From Planctomycetia bacterium (GTDB lineage: Bacteria > Planctomycetota > Planctomycetia > Pirellulales > UBA1268): a DNA stretch of 11,670 nucleotides. The stretch spans positions 1 to 11,670 of the forward strand of contig RGVT01000056.1 of NCBI GenBank assembly GCA_010027105.1, read 5' to 3'. This document shows positions 1 to 6,289 of the stretch, in pieces (the first letter of the stretch is position 1; every line of letters begins with the position of its first letter). Below the pieces are notes generated by a model. The model searched no databases. It worked only from the letters and a program-made list of their open reading frames with translations, and was not told the DNA's origin. A program made the translations under genes and the position numbers.

Positions 1-74
1 GGACGGATCTTCCGCAGGAACTTCAGTCCCTGGACATCCTGATCGCGAATCTCGCGCTTTCCACGTCCGGCCAT
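1..74 (-). CDS. Probable transposase, N-terminal fragment (IS4-type), cut by window edge
   Basis: An ATG at 74 opens a minus-strand frame that stays open to the window edge, giving 24 residues that begin MAGRGKREIRDQDVQGLKFL. A basic start followed by a (T)IRDQDVQGLKFL-like segment resembles the N-terminus of IS4-type transposases common in planctomycete genomes, which continue with a leucine-rich stretch after a GLK(Y/F)F-like motif. That likeness is from memory and only 24 residues are available, so the family call is tentative. No good Shine-Dalgarno precedes the ATG, which is common for transposases. I could not identify a terminal inverted repeat between this start and flgM. It could instead be any small basic protein. 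Confidence 0.4.
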   Translation of the reverse strand, partial: MAGRGKREIRDQDVQGLKFLRKIR

Positions 75-287
75 GGCGGCACGATAACGCCGGCAAGATC
101 AGGGCGCACGTTCCCTATGTTCACAATCTTCGTCAGGTCCGATGCGCAAATCTCGTGCCGAACAGGATTGCCGGGAGGGCCGAGGCGAACGTCCGGCGAG
201 AGGGATCGGGTGGGCCGAAGCCGGCGCGGAACGTATCTGAAGCCTATCCTGCACCCGCGTCCTCAATCGATCCTACCGCGGCCTGGT
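75..287. other. Intergenic stretch between the edge fragment and flgM
   Basis: This stretch of about 210 bp lies upstream of the edge fragment and downstream of flgM. It is slightly less GC-rich than its surroundings at its left end. I see no convincing coding frame, no hairpin with a T-tract ending the flgM transcript, and no clear inverted repeat marking an insertion-sequence end. If the edge fragment is a transposase, its terminal repeat should lie here. Confidence 0.4.
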
Positions 288-539
288 TCAGCCGAGGCGG
301 TCGAGGAGGCGGTCGAGGGCCAGGTCGAGCTTCTCGGGCGTCTCGTACGAGCCGTCGGCGATCGCCGCGCGGATCGCGTTCACCTTGTCGAAGCGGATGT
401 CGGCCGACAGCGTGACCGAGTCCTGCACCTCGCCGACGCCCGGCTGCACGGCCGCGGTGGCCGCCTGCGTGGCTTCCGAGCTCCTGACCGCGCCGATCGC
501 CTGGGCACCGTGCGTCGAAAAGATTCCGAGAATGTTCAT
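288..539 (-). CDS. flgM: Anti-sigma-28 factor FlgM
   Basis: This 83-residue protein should bind and hold the flagellar sigma factor (sigma-28) until the hook-basal body is complete and FlgM is exported. The C-terminal half carries the family pattern: RFDKVNAIRAAIADGSYET (residues 49-67) followed by KLDLALDRLLDRLG, the sigma-binding helices. The N-terminus (MNILGIFSTHGAQAIGAV) has the HGAQ-I type start I associate with planctomycete FlgM proteins. It is slightly shorter than the roughly 97 residues of enteric FlgM. The start is set by an AAGGAGAG Shine-Dalgarno at 545-552 with 5-nt spacing; an upstream in-frame ATG (620) would add an unrelated arginine-rich extension. It lies downstream of fliA on the same strand but 336 bp away, so it may have its own promoter. 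The identification is firm. Confidence 0.9.
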   Translation of the reverse strand: MNILGIFSTHGAQAIGAVRSSEATQAATAAVQPGVGEVQDSVTLSADIRFDKVNAIRAAIADGSYETPEKLDLALDRLLDRLG

Positions 540-544
540 GGTTG

Positions 545-552
545 CTCTCCTT
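545..552 (-). promoter_or_regulatory. Shine-Dalgarno of flgM
   Basis: AAGGAGAG on the minus strand, 5 nt before the ATG at 539. It decides the flgM start in favour of the 83-residue protein over the longer open frame. Confidence 0.75.
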
Positions 553-844
553 GCAGACAGTCGTGTGATCGCCCGTGGGCTTCCGTGCGTCTTCCCACCC
601 GGTCCGCTTCTACGCGGCACCGTGTCGGATGGTTCGCAGGGTGGTCGGGAATCCTCGGCTGCCTGTCTGTGTCCCTATTGTTGCCGCGCCTGCGCCTCCC
701 GGCGACGCCAATCGCCGGCCATGGGTCCGATGCGGTCGTCCGTGGACCAGCGCATCGAACCACCGAACTTTTTTTCATCGACCGTCCCTGGCCAGCGACT
801 TCACCAAAAATTTTTTCTGCCTCTTTTCAGCATTCTGACGGGGC

Positions 845-861
845 GGCAGGCTCATCCTGCC
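845..861 (-). terminator. Hairpin just after fliA (weak terminator candidate)
   Basis: A perfect 6-bp stem GGCAGG/CCTGCC with a 5-nt loop lies 14 nt past the fliA stop codon. No T-tract follows directly; the first T run on the minus strand (806-810) comes about 34 nt later. It may slow or end transcription from fliA, or it may only be an RNA-stabilising hairpin. Confidence 0.3.
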
Positions 862-875
862 CAGACCGCCCAGGC

Positions 876-1658
876 TCACATCGCGAACTCCGGCCGCCTC
901 CGCTGGAGTTGGTTTTGCAGCCGCTCGACGATGGCGCTGTGCATCTGGCTGACCCGGCTCTCGGAGAGGTCGAGCGTGGCCCCGATCTCCTTCATCGTGA
1001 GCTCCTCGTAGTAGTAGAGGATGATGATCAGCCGCTCGTTGCGGTTGAGCCCCTTCGTGACCAGCCGCATGAGGTCCGACTTCTGGATGCGGCGGGTGGG
1101 GTCCTCGCCCTTCTTGTCCTCGAGGATGTCGATCTCGCGCACGTCCTTCGAACTGTCGGTCTCGCACCACTTCTTGTTGAGGCTCACGAGGCTGGCGGCG
1201 TTGGCCTCCACGAGCAGCTTCTCGAAATCCTCGCGGGAAAGCTGCATGTGCTCCGAGAGCTCGTCGTCGGAGGGGGCGCGGCCGAGCTTCGCCTCGAGCG
1301 TCTTCACCGCCTCGTTGAGTTTGCTGGCCTTCGACCGCACGAGCCGAGGCACCCAGTCCATCGTGCGGAGTTCGTCGAGCATCGCGCCGCGGATCCGCGG
1401 CACGCAGTAGGTCTCGAACTTGACCCCGCGGGACATGTCGAACGCGTCGATCGCGTCCATCAGGCCGAACGTGCCGGCCGACACGAGGTCGTCGAGCTCC
1501 ACGCCCTCGGGCAGCCGCGACCAGATCCGCTCGCCGTTGTACTTCACGAGCGGCAGGTAGACCTCGATCAGCCGGTTGCGCAGGGTCTCGTTCGCAGGGT
1601 CGGCCTTGAACTGCTTCCAGAGTTCCAGGACCTCCTCGGGAGACGGTTGGCTTACCAC
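876..1658 (-). CDS. fliA: RNA polymerase sigma-28 factor (FliA/WhiG family)
   Basis: A 260-residue sigma factor that should direct RNA polymerase to late flagellar genes and be held in check by FlgM, encoded just downstream. Region 2 spans about residues 33-110 and includes YLPLVKYNGERIWSRLP, ELDDLVSAGTFGLMDAI and the DNA-melting segment around FETYCVPRIRGAMLDELR. Region 3 includes LGRAPSDDELSEHM (about 125-138) and ASLVSLNKKW. Region 4 is at about 203-252, with the helix-turn-helix ELTMKEIGATLDLSESRVSQ. The length is normal for FliA/WhiG. The start is a GTG at 1658 with a strong AAGGAGG Shine-Dalgarno 5 nt upstream; the frame stays open to 1949 but the added residues resemble nothing. Gene order flhA-fliA-flgM supports the flagellar over the sporulation-type (WhiG) role. 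Confidence 0.93.
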   Translation of the reverse strand: MVSQPSPEEVLELWKQFKADPANETLRNRLIEVYLPLVKYNGERIWSRLPEGVELDDLVSAGTFGLMDAIDAFDMSRGVKFETYCVPRIRGAMLDELRTMDWVPRLVRSKASKLNEAVKTLEAKLGRAPSDDELSEHMQLSREDFEKLLVEANAASLVSLNKKWCETDSSKDVREIDILEDKKGEDPTRRIQKSDLMRLVTKGLNRNERLIIILYYYEELTMKEIGATLDLSESRVSQMHSAIVERLQNQLQRRRPEFAM

Positions 1659-1663
1659 GGCAT

Positions 1664-1670
1664 CCTCCTT
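1664..1670 (-). promoter_or_regulatory. Shine-Dalgarno of fliA
   Basis: AAGGAGG on the minus strand, a consensus ribosome site with a 5-nt spacer before the GTG at 1658. It fixes the fliA start against a long upstream open frame. An ATG overlapping the end of this site is out of frame. Confidence 0.85.
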
Positions 1671-1741
1671 GACAGGGCTCGGACAGGGCTCGTTGACGGG
1701 ACTCTGCTGACGACTCGCTGAGACGGGGTCAGGCTCGTTGA
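1671..1741 (-). repeat. Short direct repeats in the fliA leader
   Basis: On the plus strand GACAGGGCTC occurs at 1671-1680 and again at 1682-1691, an 11-bp period of about one helical turn. A degenerate third copy (GACGGGACTC) lies at 1695-1704. Separately, GGCTCGTTGA occurs at 1687-1696 and at 1732-1741. The cluster sits directly upstream of the fliA Shine-Dalgarno, so it lies in the leader or promoter. Its function is unknown; it could be a protein-binding array or simple sequence drift. Confidence 0.5.
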
Positions 1742-2010
1742 AACGCCGCAGGCGGGCGTGGGCCGGCGGCGCGGCCCGCGGAAATCGGGCTCGAAGCGTG
1801 GAACCGAACGCGGAGGCTCGCCGCGGATGAGCGGCGGATCCCGCGGCGCGGCCTCCGCCCGCGCAGGGGCCTCCGGCTGCCGAGCACAGGATCATCGGCC
1901 GCCACCGCCCCACGCCATGAATCTTTTCGGGCGCGACGTCGAACCCCATCGAAACGGCACATCCTGCCGCTGCATGGGGGCAACCGAGTTGGCGTGGGGG
2001 TGGTCATGAT

Positions 2011-3963
2011 TCAGGCCGCGCGGGCCGACTCCGTGCCTCCGATCGTGGCGAACACCTCGACGCGGGGCTCCGCGGCGACCTCGGCGGCAGCGAGCACCAC
2101 GACTCCCGGGATCCGCCGCAGGAGCCGGTCGCGGAGGGGCCCGCGGCTCGCGCCCGGAACCACGACCACCGCGGCGGCGCCGCGGTCGAGCCGGGGGCGG
2201 ACGGACCGCCGCAGTTCCGCCGCGATCCGGGCGGCCGCTCCGCCGGACTCGGGCCTGTCGGCCGGATCGGCGAGGAGCGCGGCCGCGGCCGCGTCGGTGA
2301 GCCTCACGACCACCAGCCGGCCGTCGGGATCGCGGACGCGGCGGCAGAGCGCGGGCAAGAGACCCGACCGGACCACCTCGGCGAGCCGGGCCGGCTCGGC
2401 AGCGTCGGCCGCGTGGTCGGCCATGCGTTCGAGCACCTCGGCCAGCGGCCGGATCGGCAGCCCCTCGCGGAGCAGGCACTGGAGCGTGCGGTGGATCTTC
2501 GCCAGCGAGAGCACCTCCGGAACGATCTGCCCCACGACCGCGGGCTGCGCCGCCCGCAGCGACTCGACGAGCCGGGCCACCGCGTCGCGGGTGAGCAGGG
2601 CGTCGGCCCGCTCGCGCACCGCGCCGGCGAGGGCCGCCGCCAGGGCCTCGCACCGCTCCTCCGCGGGGCCGAGGCCGACGGGCAACTCCGTCTCGCGGAC
2701 CGGCTCGCCGGCGATCGTGATCCGGTAGCCGAGAGGCGGGAGCGCGAGGTCGTCGCGGAAGGCCACGGGCGGCACGACGACGCCGAGGTCGGCGGCCGCG
2801 GCCGACCGAACCGCTTGCGTTCGCGCCACGAGCGGTGCCGGGCCGCTGACGAGCGGCACCAGGCCGCGGCCCACCTCGAACACGATCCGCTCGTCGGCGA
2901 GGACGCCGGCCAGCGTCTCGGCCGGAGCGGGGGACGACGCCCCTGCCGACCGTGCGGCCGCGGCGGCGCGGCGGCGCGATCGCAGCAGCCAGGCGGCGGC
3001 GAACGACAGGGCGGCGAGCGCCCCCAGGGGCATGGCCGGCAGCCCGGTGACGGCGAGCGCCGCGAGGAACACGCCCGTGAGGGCGAGCACGTGCGGCCGC
3101 GCTGTGAACTGCCGCCCGAGCTCCTGCGGCAGGCTCAACGCCTGGCTCGACCGCGAGATGAGCAGGCCCGTGGCCACGGAGACGAACAGCGCGGGCACGG
3201 CGCTCACGAGGCCGTCGCCGATCGTCAGCCGCGAGTAGACGTCCACCGCCTTCGCCACGGGCATGCCGTGCTGCACGACGCCGATCAGCAGGCCGCCGAC
3301 GAGGTTCACCAGCGTGATGATCACGCCCGCCACCGCCTCCCCCTTCACGAACCGGCTGGCGCCGTCCATGCTGGCGAAGAAGTCGGCCTGCCGCTGCAGG
3401 TCGAGCCGCAGCGCGCGGGCATCGTCGCGGCTGATGGTGCCGGCGTTCGCCTCGGTGTCGATCGCCATCTGCCTCCCCGGGAGACCGTCGAGGGCGAACC
3501 GGGCGGCCACCTCGCTCGTGCGGGTCGAGCCGGCGGTGATCACGACGAACTGCACCACGGCGATGATCGCGAAGATCACCCCGCCGACCACGAGGTTGTT
3601 GGCCGACACGAACGCTCCGAAGGCCTGCACCACCTCCCCGGCGGCGTCGGCGCCGTCGAGGGCGGCGCGGGAGAGGATCAGCCGCGTGGTGGCGATGTTG
3701 AGCACCAGCCGCACGAGCGTGGAGCCGAGCAGGAACGTGGGGAAGACGCCCATCTCCAGCGGCGTCCGGGCGGCCAGCGCGCCGAGCAGGGCGAGGATCG
3801 AGACGGTGAGGTTCGCGGCCAGAAGCAGGTCGACGACGGCCGGCGGCAGCGGCGCGAGCACCACGAGCACGGCCAGCAGGATCACGGCCGGCACGGCGTA
3901 GTCGAGGGCCCGCACCGGAGCGGCCGGGGGAACGAGCGCCGTGGTGCCGATCGACTGCGCCAT
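2011..3963 (-). CDS. flhA: Flagellar export gate protein FlhA, shortened cytoplasmic domain
   Basis: Inner-membrane subunit of the flagellar type III export gate, 650 residues. The N-terminal half has the hydrophobic segments of the family (starting about residue 22) and its signatures: FPTFLLGSTLVRLVLNIATT (74-93), the loop GRQMAIDTEANAGTISRDDA (163-182), and ADFFASMDGASRFVKGEAVA (193-212). The last recognisable hydrophobic block ends near 327, followed by an Arg/Ala-rich linker. The cytoplasmic domain is recognisable through GYRITIAGEP (412-421), VVGQIVPEVLSLAKIHRTLQ (476-495) and the following LLREGLPIRPLAEVLE. Between about 427 and 455 it is roughly 40 residues shorter than typical FlhA and lacks the FGLPAxWI and GYTVVDP...THL motifs. 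The ATG at 3963 has no clear Shine-Dalgarno; the frame runs open to 4095, but the extra residues are Pro/Arg-rich and unlike FlhA. The stop is TGA. Confidence 0.92.
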   Translation of the reverse strand: MAQSIGTTALVPPAAPVRALDYAVPAVILLAVLVVLAPLPPAVVDLLLAANLTVSILALLGALAARTPLEMGVFPTFLLGSTLVRLVLNIATTRLILSRAALDGADAAGEVVQAFGAFVSANNLVVGGVIFAIIAVVQFVVITAGSTRTSEVAARFALDGLPGRQMAIDTEANAGTISRDDARALRLDLQRQADFFASMDGASRFVKGEAVAGVIITLVNLVGGLLIGVVQHGMPVAKAVDVYSRLTIGDGLVSAVPALFVSVATGLLISRSSQALSLPQELGRQFTARPHVLALTGVFLAALAVTGLPAMPLGALAALSFAAAWLLRSRRRAAAAARSAGASSPAPAETLAGVLADERIVFEVGRGLVPLVSGPAPLVARTQAVRSAAAADLGVVVPPVAFRDDLALPPLGYRITIAGEPVRETELPVGLGPAEERCEALAAALAGAVRERADALLTRDAVARLVESLRAAQPAVVGQIVPEVLSLAKIHRTLQCLLREGLPIRPLAEVLERMADHAADAAEPARLAEVVRSGLLPALCRRVRDPDGRLVVVRLTDAAAAALLADPADRPESGGAAARIAAELRRSVRPRLDRGAAAVVVVPGASRGPLRDRLLRRIPGVVVLAAAEVAAEPRVEVFATIGGTESARAA

Positions 3964-3984
3964 GCTGGACGGATGCCGGGGGAA

Positions 3985-4017
3985 CGCGGGGCGGGGAAAT
4001 GAGGCCGCGGGGCGGGG
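3985..4017. repeat. Direct repeat upstream of flhA, 21-bp spacing
   Basis: CGCGGGGCGGGG occurs at 3985-3996 and again at 4006-4017, exactly 21 bp apart (two helical turns), between the divergent starts of flhA and the gene at 4140. The spacing suits a pair of protein sites on one DNA face. The G-runs could also form a G-quadruplex on the plus strand. No function is shown. Confidence 0.5.
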
Positions 4018-4041
4018 CGGGACGATAGCCGTGCCCCGCGG
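4005..4041. repeat. 9-bp inverted repeat in the flhA upstream region
   Basis: Perfect arms CCGCGGGGC (4005-4013) and GCCCCGCGG (4033-4041) surround a 19-bp spacer. The repeat shares its left arm with the second copy of the direct repeat. It lies 42-78 bp upstream of the flhA start and ends about 50 bp before the -10 of the divergent gene, so it could be a shared operator, or a hairpin in the flhA leader. Confidence 0.5.
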
Positions 4042-4090
4042 GATGGGTCCAGACCGCTCCAGTCGCGGGAAAACAGGCGCCGGCCGACGG

Positions 4091-4096
4091 TACAAT
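4091..4096 (+). promoter_or_regulatory. Candidate -10 box (TACAAT) of the gene at 4140
   Basis: TACAAT is a close match to the bacterial -10 consensus in otherwise very GC-rich DNA. It would start transcription near 4103 and leave a leader of roughly 37 nt. I see no -35 match at the usual distance. Confidence 0.45.
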
Positions 4097-4139
4097 GCGA
4101 TCCATCCGGGCGGCGCCCCGCCCGCCCCGCTCGCTCCCC

Positions 4140-4568
4140 ATGCACTTTTCCCGGTTCGGCCTGGCCTTCGACTACCCCGACTCCTGGTCGGTGGACGCCG
4201 CCGACGCCGCCGACGGCATGGCGACGGTCACCGTCTACTCCCCCGAGGGGGCGTTCTGGGCGGTGAGCGCCCACCAGCCGGGGGGCGCGGCGGCCGACCT
4301 CTCCGCGGCGGTCGTCACCCAGATGCGGGAGGAATACGCCGATCTCGACGCCGAGTCGGCCACCGACTCCTTCTCGGGCCGCGAGCTGCCCGGCTACGAC
4401 CTCAACTTCTACTGCCTCGACCTGACCAACACCGCCGCCGTGCGGACGCTCGAGACGCCCGACGCGATCTACCTCTTTCTCTGCCAAGCCGAGGATCGCG
4501 AGTGGGACCGCGTCTCCCACGTGTTCGCGGCCATGACGGCCAGCTTCATCCGGGCGCTCGAGCCCTGA
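4140..4568 (+). CDS. Small PsbP/Mog1-like protein of unknown function
   Basis: 142 residues with no signal peptide or membrane segment. It opens with MHFSRFGLAFDYPDSWSVDA, a pattern (short beta strand, then F-x-YP-x-x-W) typical of the PsbP/Mog1/DcrB (DUF1795-like) alpha-beta fold, whose members range from photosystem factors to small lipoproteins and type VI secretion accessories. The middle (VTVYSPEGAFWAVSAH) and end (HVFAAMTASFI) fit the same fold: a sheet followed by a helix where short-lived deviations are summed into a final amphipathic helix. The fold call is by eye and the function is unknown. The ATG at 4140 is preferred because the motif starts there; an in-frame ATG at 4095 overlaps the -10 box and would add a Pro/Arg-rich stretch. 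There is no Shine-Dalgarno. It is divergent from flhA and upstream of terC, with no obvious functional link to either. Confidence 0.75.
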   Translation: MHFSRFGLAFDYPDSWSVDAADAADGMATVTVYSPEGAFWAVSAHQPGGAAADLSAAVVTQMREEYADLDAESATDSFSGRELPGYDLNFYCLDLTNTAAVRTLETPDAIYLFLCQAEDREWDRVSHVFAAMTASFIRALEP

Positions 4569-4626
4569 GCCGATTGCCCGGGGCCGGGGGGCACGCGGCC
4601 GAGGCGAAGAGGAGCCCCCGGGGGGC

Positions 4627-4647
4627 CCCGGATGGCCGGAATCCGGG
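4627..4647 (+). terminator. Hairpin between the gene at 4140 and terC
   Basis: A perfect 7-bp stem CCCGGAT/ATCCGGG with a 7-nt loop lies about 58 nt past the preceding stop and upstream of the terC -10 box. There is no T-tract, so at best it is a weak or factor-assisted terminator; it separates two transcription units. Confidence 0.3.
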
Positions 4648-4682
4648 TCCGCGGCGACGGCGGAGGCCGTTTTCCCGGCGGC

Positions 4683-4691
4683 TGCTACACT
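4683..4691 (+). promoter_or_regulatory. Candidate extended -10 promoter of terC
   Basis: TGCTACACT is an extended -10 element (TGn followed by TACACT), giving a predicted start near 4698 and a leader of about 25 nt before the GTG. No -35 match is visible. The identical 9-mer lies upstream of holA at 8899-8907 on the other strand. The leader is too short for the manganese riboswitch often found before alx/terC genes. Confidence 0.5.
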
Positions 4692-4722
4692 TTCGCGGTT
4701 TCCCCCGAGGCCGCGCTCGACC

Positions 4723-5799
4723 GTGCCGACCTGGACCAGCCCCCCTCTCCCCGCGGTTCTCGCCCTCGCCGACGCCGCCGGGGCTGGGCCGATCCACGCG
4801 GGCCACTGGCTGGCGTTCGCCGCCTTCGTGGTGGTGATGCTGACGCTCGACCTGACGGTGTTCCACAGGCACGCGGCCGAGCCCTCCCTGCAGGAGAGCG
4901 CCTTCTGGACCTGCTTCTGGTCGGCGCTCGCGCTGTCGTTCAACGCCCTGGTGTGGCGCTGGCTGGGAGGCAGGGCGGCGATCGAGTTTCTCACGGGATA
5001 CCTCGTGGAATGGTCGCTGTCGATGGACAACGTGTTCGTGTTCGCCGTCGTCTTCGCCTACTTCGGCGTGCCGCTGAAGTATCAATACAGGGTGCTCTTC
5101 TGGGGCATCCTCGGCGCGGTCCTGATGCGGCTCACCTTCGTCCTGGTGGGGGCGGAGCTCGTGGAGCGGTTCAAGTGGATCCTCTGGGTGTTCGGCGGAT
5201 TCCTCGTCTACACCGGCGTGCAGCTGGCCAGGGGCGACGATTCCCACGACCCGGGTGACAACCTCGTCGTCCGCCTGTTCCGCCGGTTCATCCCGGTGGC
5301 CGACCACTCGGAGGGCGACCGCTTCTTCCTGCGCGAGAACGGCCGGCTCGTGGCCACGCCGCTGTTCCTCGTGCTGCTCGTGGTCGAGAGCACCGACGTG
5401 CTGTTCGCGGTCGACAGCGTGCCGGCGATCTTCGGCGTGGTCGACCAGGAGGCCGACTACTTCGAGTTCATCGTGTTCACCTCGAACGTGTTCGCGATCC
5501 TGGGCCTGCGGGCGCTCTACTTCCTGCTCGCGGGCGTGATGGACCTGTTTCGCTTTCTCAGCTACGGCCTGGCCGCGGTGCTCGTGTTCGTGGGGGGGAA
5601 GATGATCGCCGAGGCGGCCCGCCACAACGAATGGCTGGCGTCCCGGGGCGGCTGGGACGCCCACGCGGGCGGGCACCTCGTGCCGCCGTGGCTCTCGCTG
5701 CTGGTGATCGTGGCGCTGATCGGCACGAGCGTGGCGGCGTCGCTGCTGTTCCCACGGCGGCAGGACGACCGGATCGCAGACGGCCACCGAGTAGAATGA
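4723..5799 (+). CDS. TerC/Alx-family membrane protein, probable manganese exporter
   Basis: 358 residues with about eight or nine hydrophobic segments. It matches the Alx branch of the TerC family, whose studied members move Mn2+ out of the cytoplasm or to exported enzymes. The signatures are FLTGYLVEWSLSMDNVFVF (89-107), ATPLFLVLLVVESTDVLFAV (211-230) followed by DSVPAIF, and FTSNVFAILGLRALYFLLAG (252-271). The acidic residues inside membrane segments (D102, E222, D225, D231) are the likely metal ligands. The start is a GTG; a GAGG 12 nt upstream is a poor ribosome site, but the first hydrophobic segment begins soon after, so a later start is unlikely. The tail (from about 345) is charged. 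The next gene, a Fur-family regulator, begins 4 bp past the stop, suggesting one transcript and control of this transporter by that regulator. Confidence 0.88.
   Translation: MPTWTSPPLPAVLALADAAGAGPIHAGHWLAFAAFVVVMLTLDLTVFHRHAAEPSLQESAFWTCFWSALALSFNALVWRWLGGRAAIEFLTGYLVEWSLSMDNVFVFAVVFAYFGVPLKYQYRVLFWGILGAVLMRLTFVLVGAELVERFKWILWVFGGFLVYTGVQLARGDDSHDPGDNLVVRLFRRFIPVADHSEGDRFFLRENGRLVATPLFLVLLVVESTDVLFAVDSVPAIFGVVDQEADYFEFIVFTSNVFAILGLRALYFLLAGVMDLFRFLSYGLAAVLVFVGGKMIAEAARHNEWLASRGGWDAHAGGHLVPPWLSLLVIVALIGTSVAASLLFPRRQDDRIADGHRVE
5792..5797 (+). promoter_or_regulatory. Candidate -10 box (TAGAAT), leaderless start of fur
   Basis: TAGAAT ends 6 nt before the fur ATG, so a transcript from it would begin at or next to the start codon. 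It overlaps the last codons of terC. No Shine-Dalgarno precedes fur. It could act beside read-through from terC, or be chance. Confidence 0.4.
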
Positions 5800-5803
5800 G
5801 CAC

Positions 5804-6289
5804 ATGACCGCGGTGTCGGACTTTTCGCTGGGCACGGTGGACGTGGCGCTCACGCCGCAGGAACGGTTCGCCGAGTACCTCCGCGCCCGCGGCAAGAAGA
5901 TGACCCGGTCGCGGCTCCGGATCGTGGAGCACGTCTCACGGCAGCACGACCACTTCGACGCCGACCGGCTGGCCGGCGAGCTCAAGGCCAGCAAGGCGAC
6001 CGTCTACCGGGCACTCGGCGACATGGTGGCGGCCGGGCTCCTCCGCCAGATGGAGATCGGCCGGCGCAAGGTCTACGAGCACGACTACGGCTACCCGCAG
6101 CACGAGCACCTGCACTGCACGGCGTGCGGCAGGCTGATCGAGTTCTCGAGCGCCGACCTCCTGCGGATCCGCGACGCCGTCTCACGGCAGCATCAGTTCC
6201 GCCCCCAGAGCCACACGCTGATCATCAGCGGCATCTGCGCCGACTGCCGCAGCGGCCGCAGCAGGTCGAGGCACCAGGACCGGGTGTGA
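5804..6289 (+). CDS. fur: Fur-family metal-dependent transcriptional regulator
   Basis: 161 residues with the two-domain Fur layout. A winged helix at about 18-92 includes KKMTRSRLRIVEHVSRQHDH and the recognition helix region KASKATVYRALGDMVAAGLL (61-80). The dimerisation and metal domain follows, with HEHLHCTACGRLIEF (100-114) and a C-terminal CADC. Both zinc CxxC pairs (C105/C108, C145/C148) are present, as are the histidines H100, H102 and H104. The length is slightly above the usual 135-150 because of an N-terminal extension. It begins 4 bp after a probable Mn exporter, so it may sense Mn (Mur-like) as well as or instead of Fe; Fur, Mur, Zur and PerR cannot be told apart from this sequence alone. 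A hairpin follows the stop. Confidence 0.88.
   Translation: MTAVSDFSLGTVDVALTPQERFAEYLRARGKKMTRSRLRIVEHVSRQHDHFDADRLAGELKASKATVYRALGDMVAAGLLRQMEIGRRKVYEHDYGYPQHEHLHCTACGRLIEFSSADLLRIRDAVSRQHQFRPQSHTLIISGICADCRSGRSRSRHQDRV

Larger units (their letters stand above)
540..875. other. Long fliA-flgM intergenic region with A/T tracts
   Basis: These 336 bp separate fliA from flgM. Against a very GC-rich background they hold two A/T islands: an A5T6 tract at 806-816 and a T7 run at 769-775 (A7 on the transcribed minus strand), the kind of tracts that bend DNA or act as promoter UP elements. A small hairpin lies just after the fliA stop. The minus strand also has a weak -10-like AACAAT at 677-682. 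An 80-codon minus-strand frame starting at 778 is arginine-rich without family likeness, and I do not call it. The most likely content is a promoter for flgM, but I could not match a sigma-28 consensus. Confidence 0.5.
1659..2010. other. flhA-fliA intergenic region without a supported gene
   Basis: A 352-bp stretch where many flagellar clusters carry flhF and flhG. A minus-strand ATG at 2007, 4 nt past the flhA stop, opens a 92-codon frame to 1729, but it is arginine-rich, has no FlhF- or FlhG-like start and no P-loop. The fliA frame also stays open back to 1949. Neither looks like a protein family I know. The part next to fliA holds the repeats and Shine-Dalgarno listed separately. Confidence 0.5.

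Noticed and set aside
536..778. 80-codon frame overlapping the flgM start
   Set aside because: No ribosome site, no recognisable motif, arginine-rich; sits in a probable promoter region.
117..1721. 534-codon open frame on the plus strand
   Set aside because: Antisense to flgM and fliA; composition is arginine/leucine/valine-rich with no family likeness. Long spurious frames are expected in DNA this GC-rich.
1729..2007. 92-codon frame just after flhA, as an FlhF remnant
   Set aside because: Its position fits flhF, but the start lacks the FlhF pattern and there is no P-loop or SRP-GTPase motif. Basic and low-complexity.
1892..4141. 749-codon minus-strand frame
   Set aside because: Overlaps flhA in another frame, is extremely Arg/Ala/Gly-rich, and flhA is unmistakable.
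4569..4722. Manganese riboswitch (yybP-ykoY) before terC
   Set aside because: The probable -10 is only about 30 nt upstream of the GTG, leaving no room for the aptamer, and I could not find its conserved paired core in the spacer.
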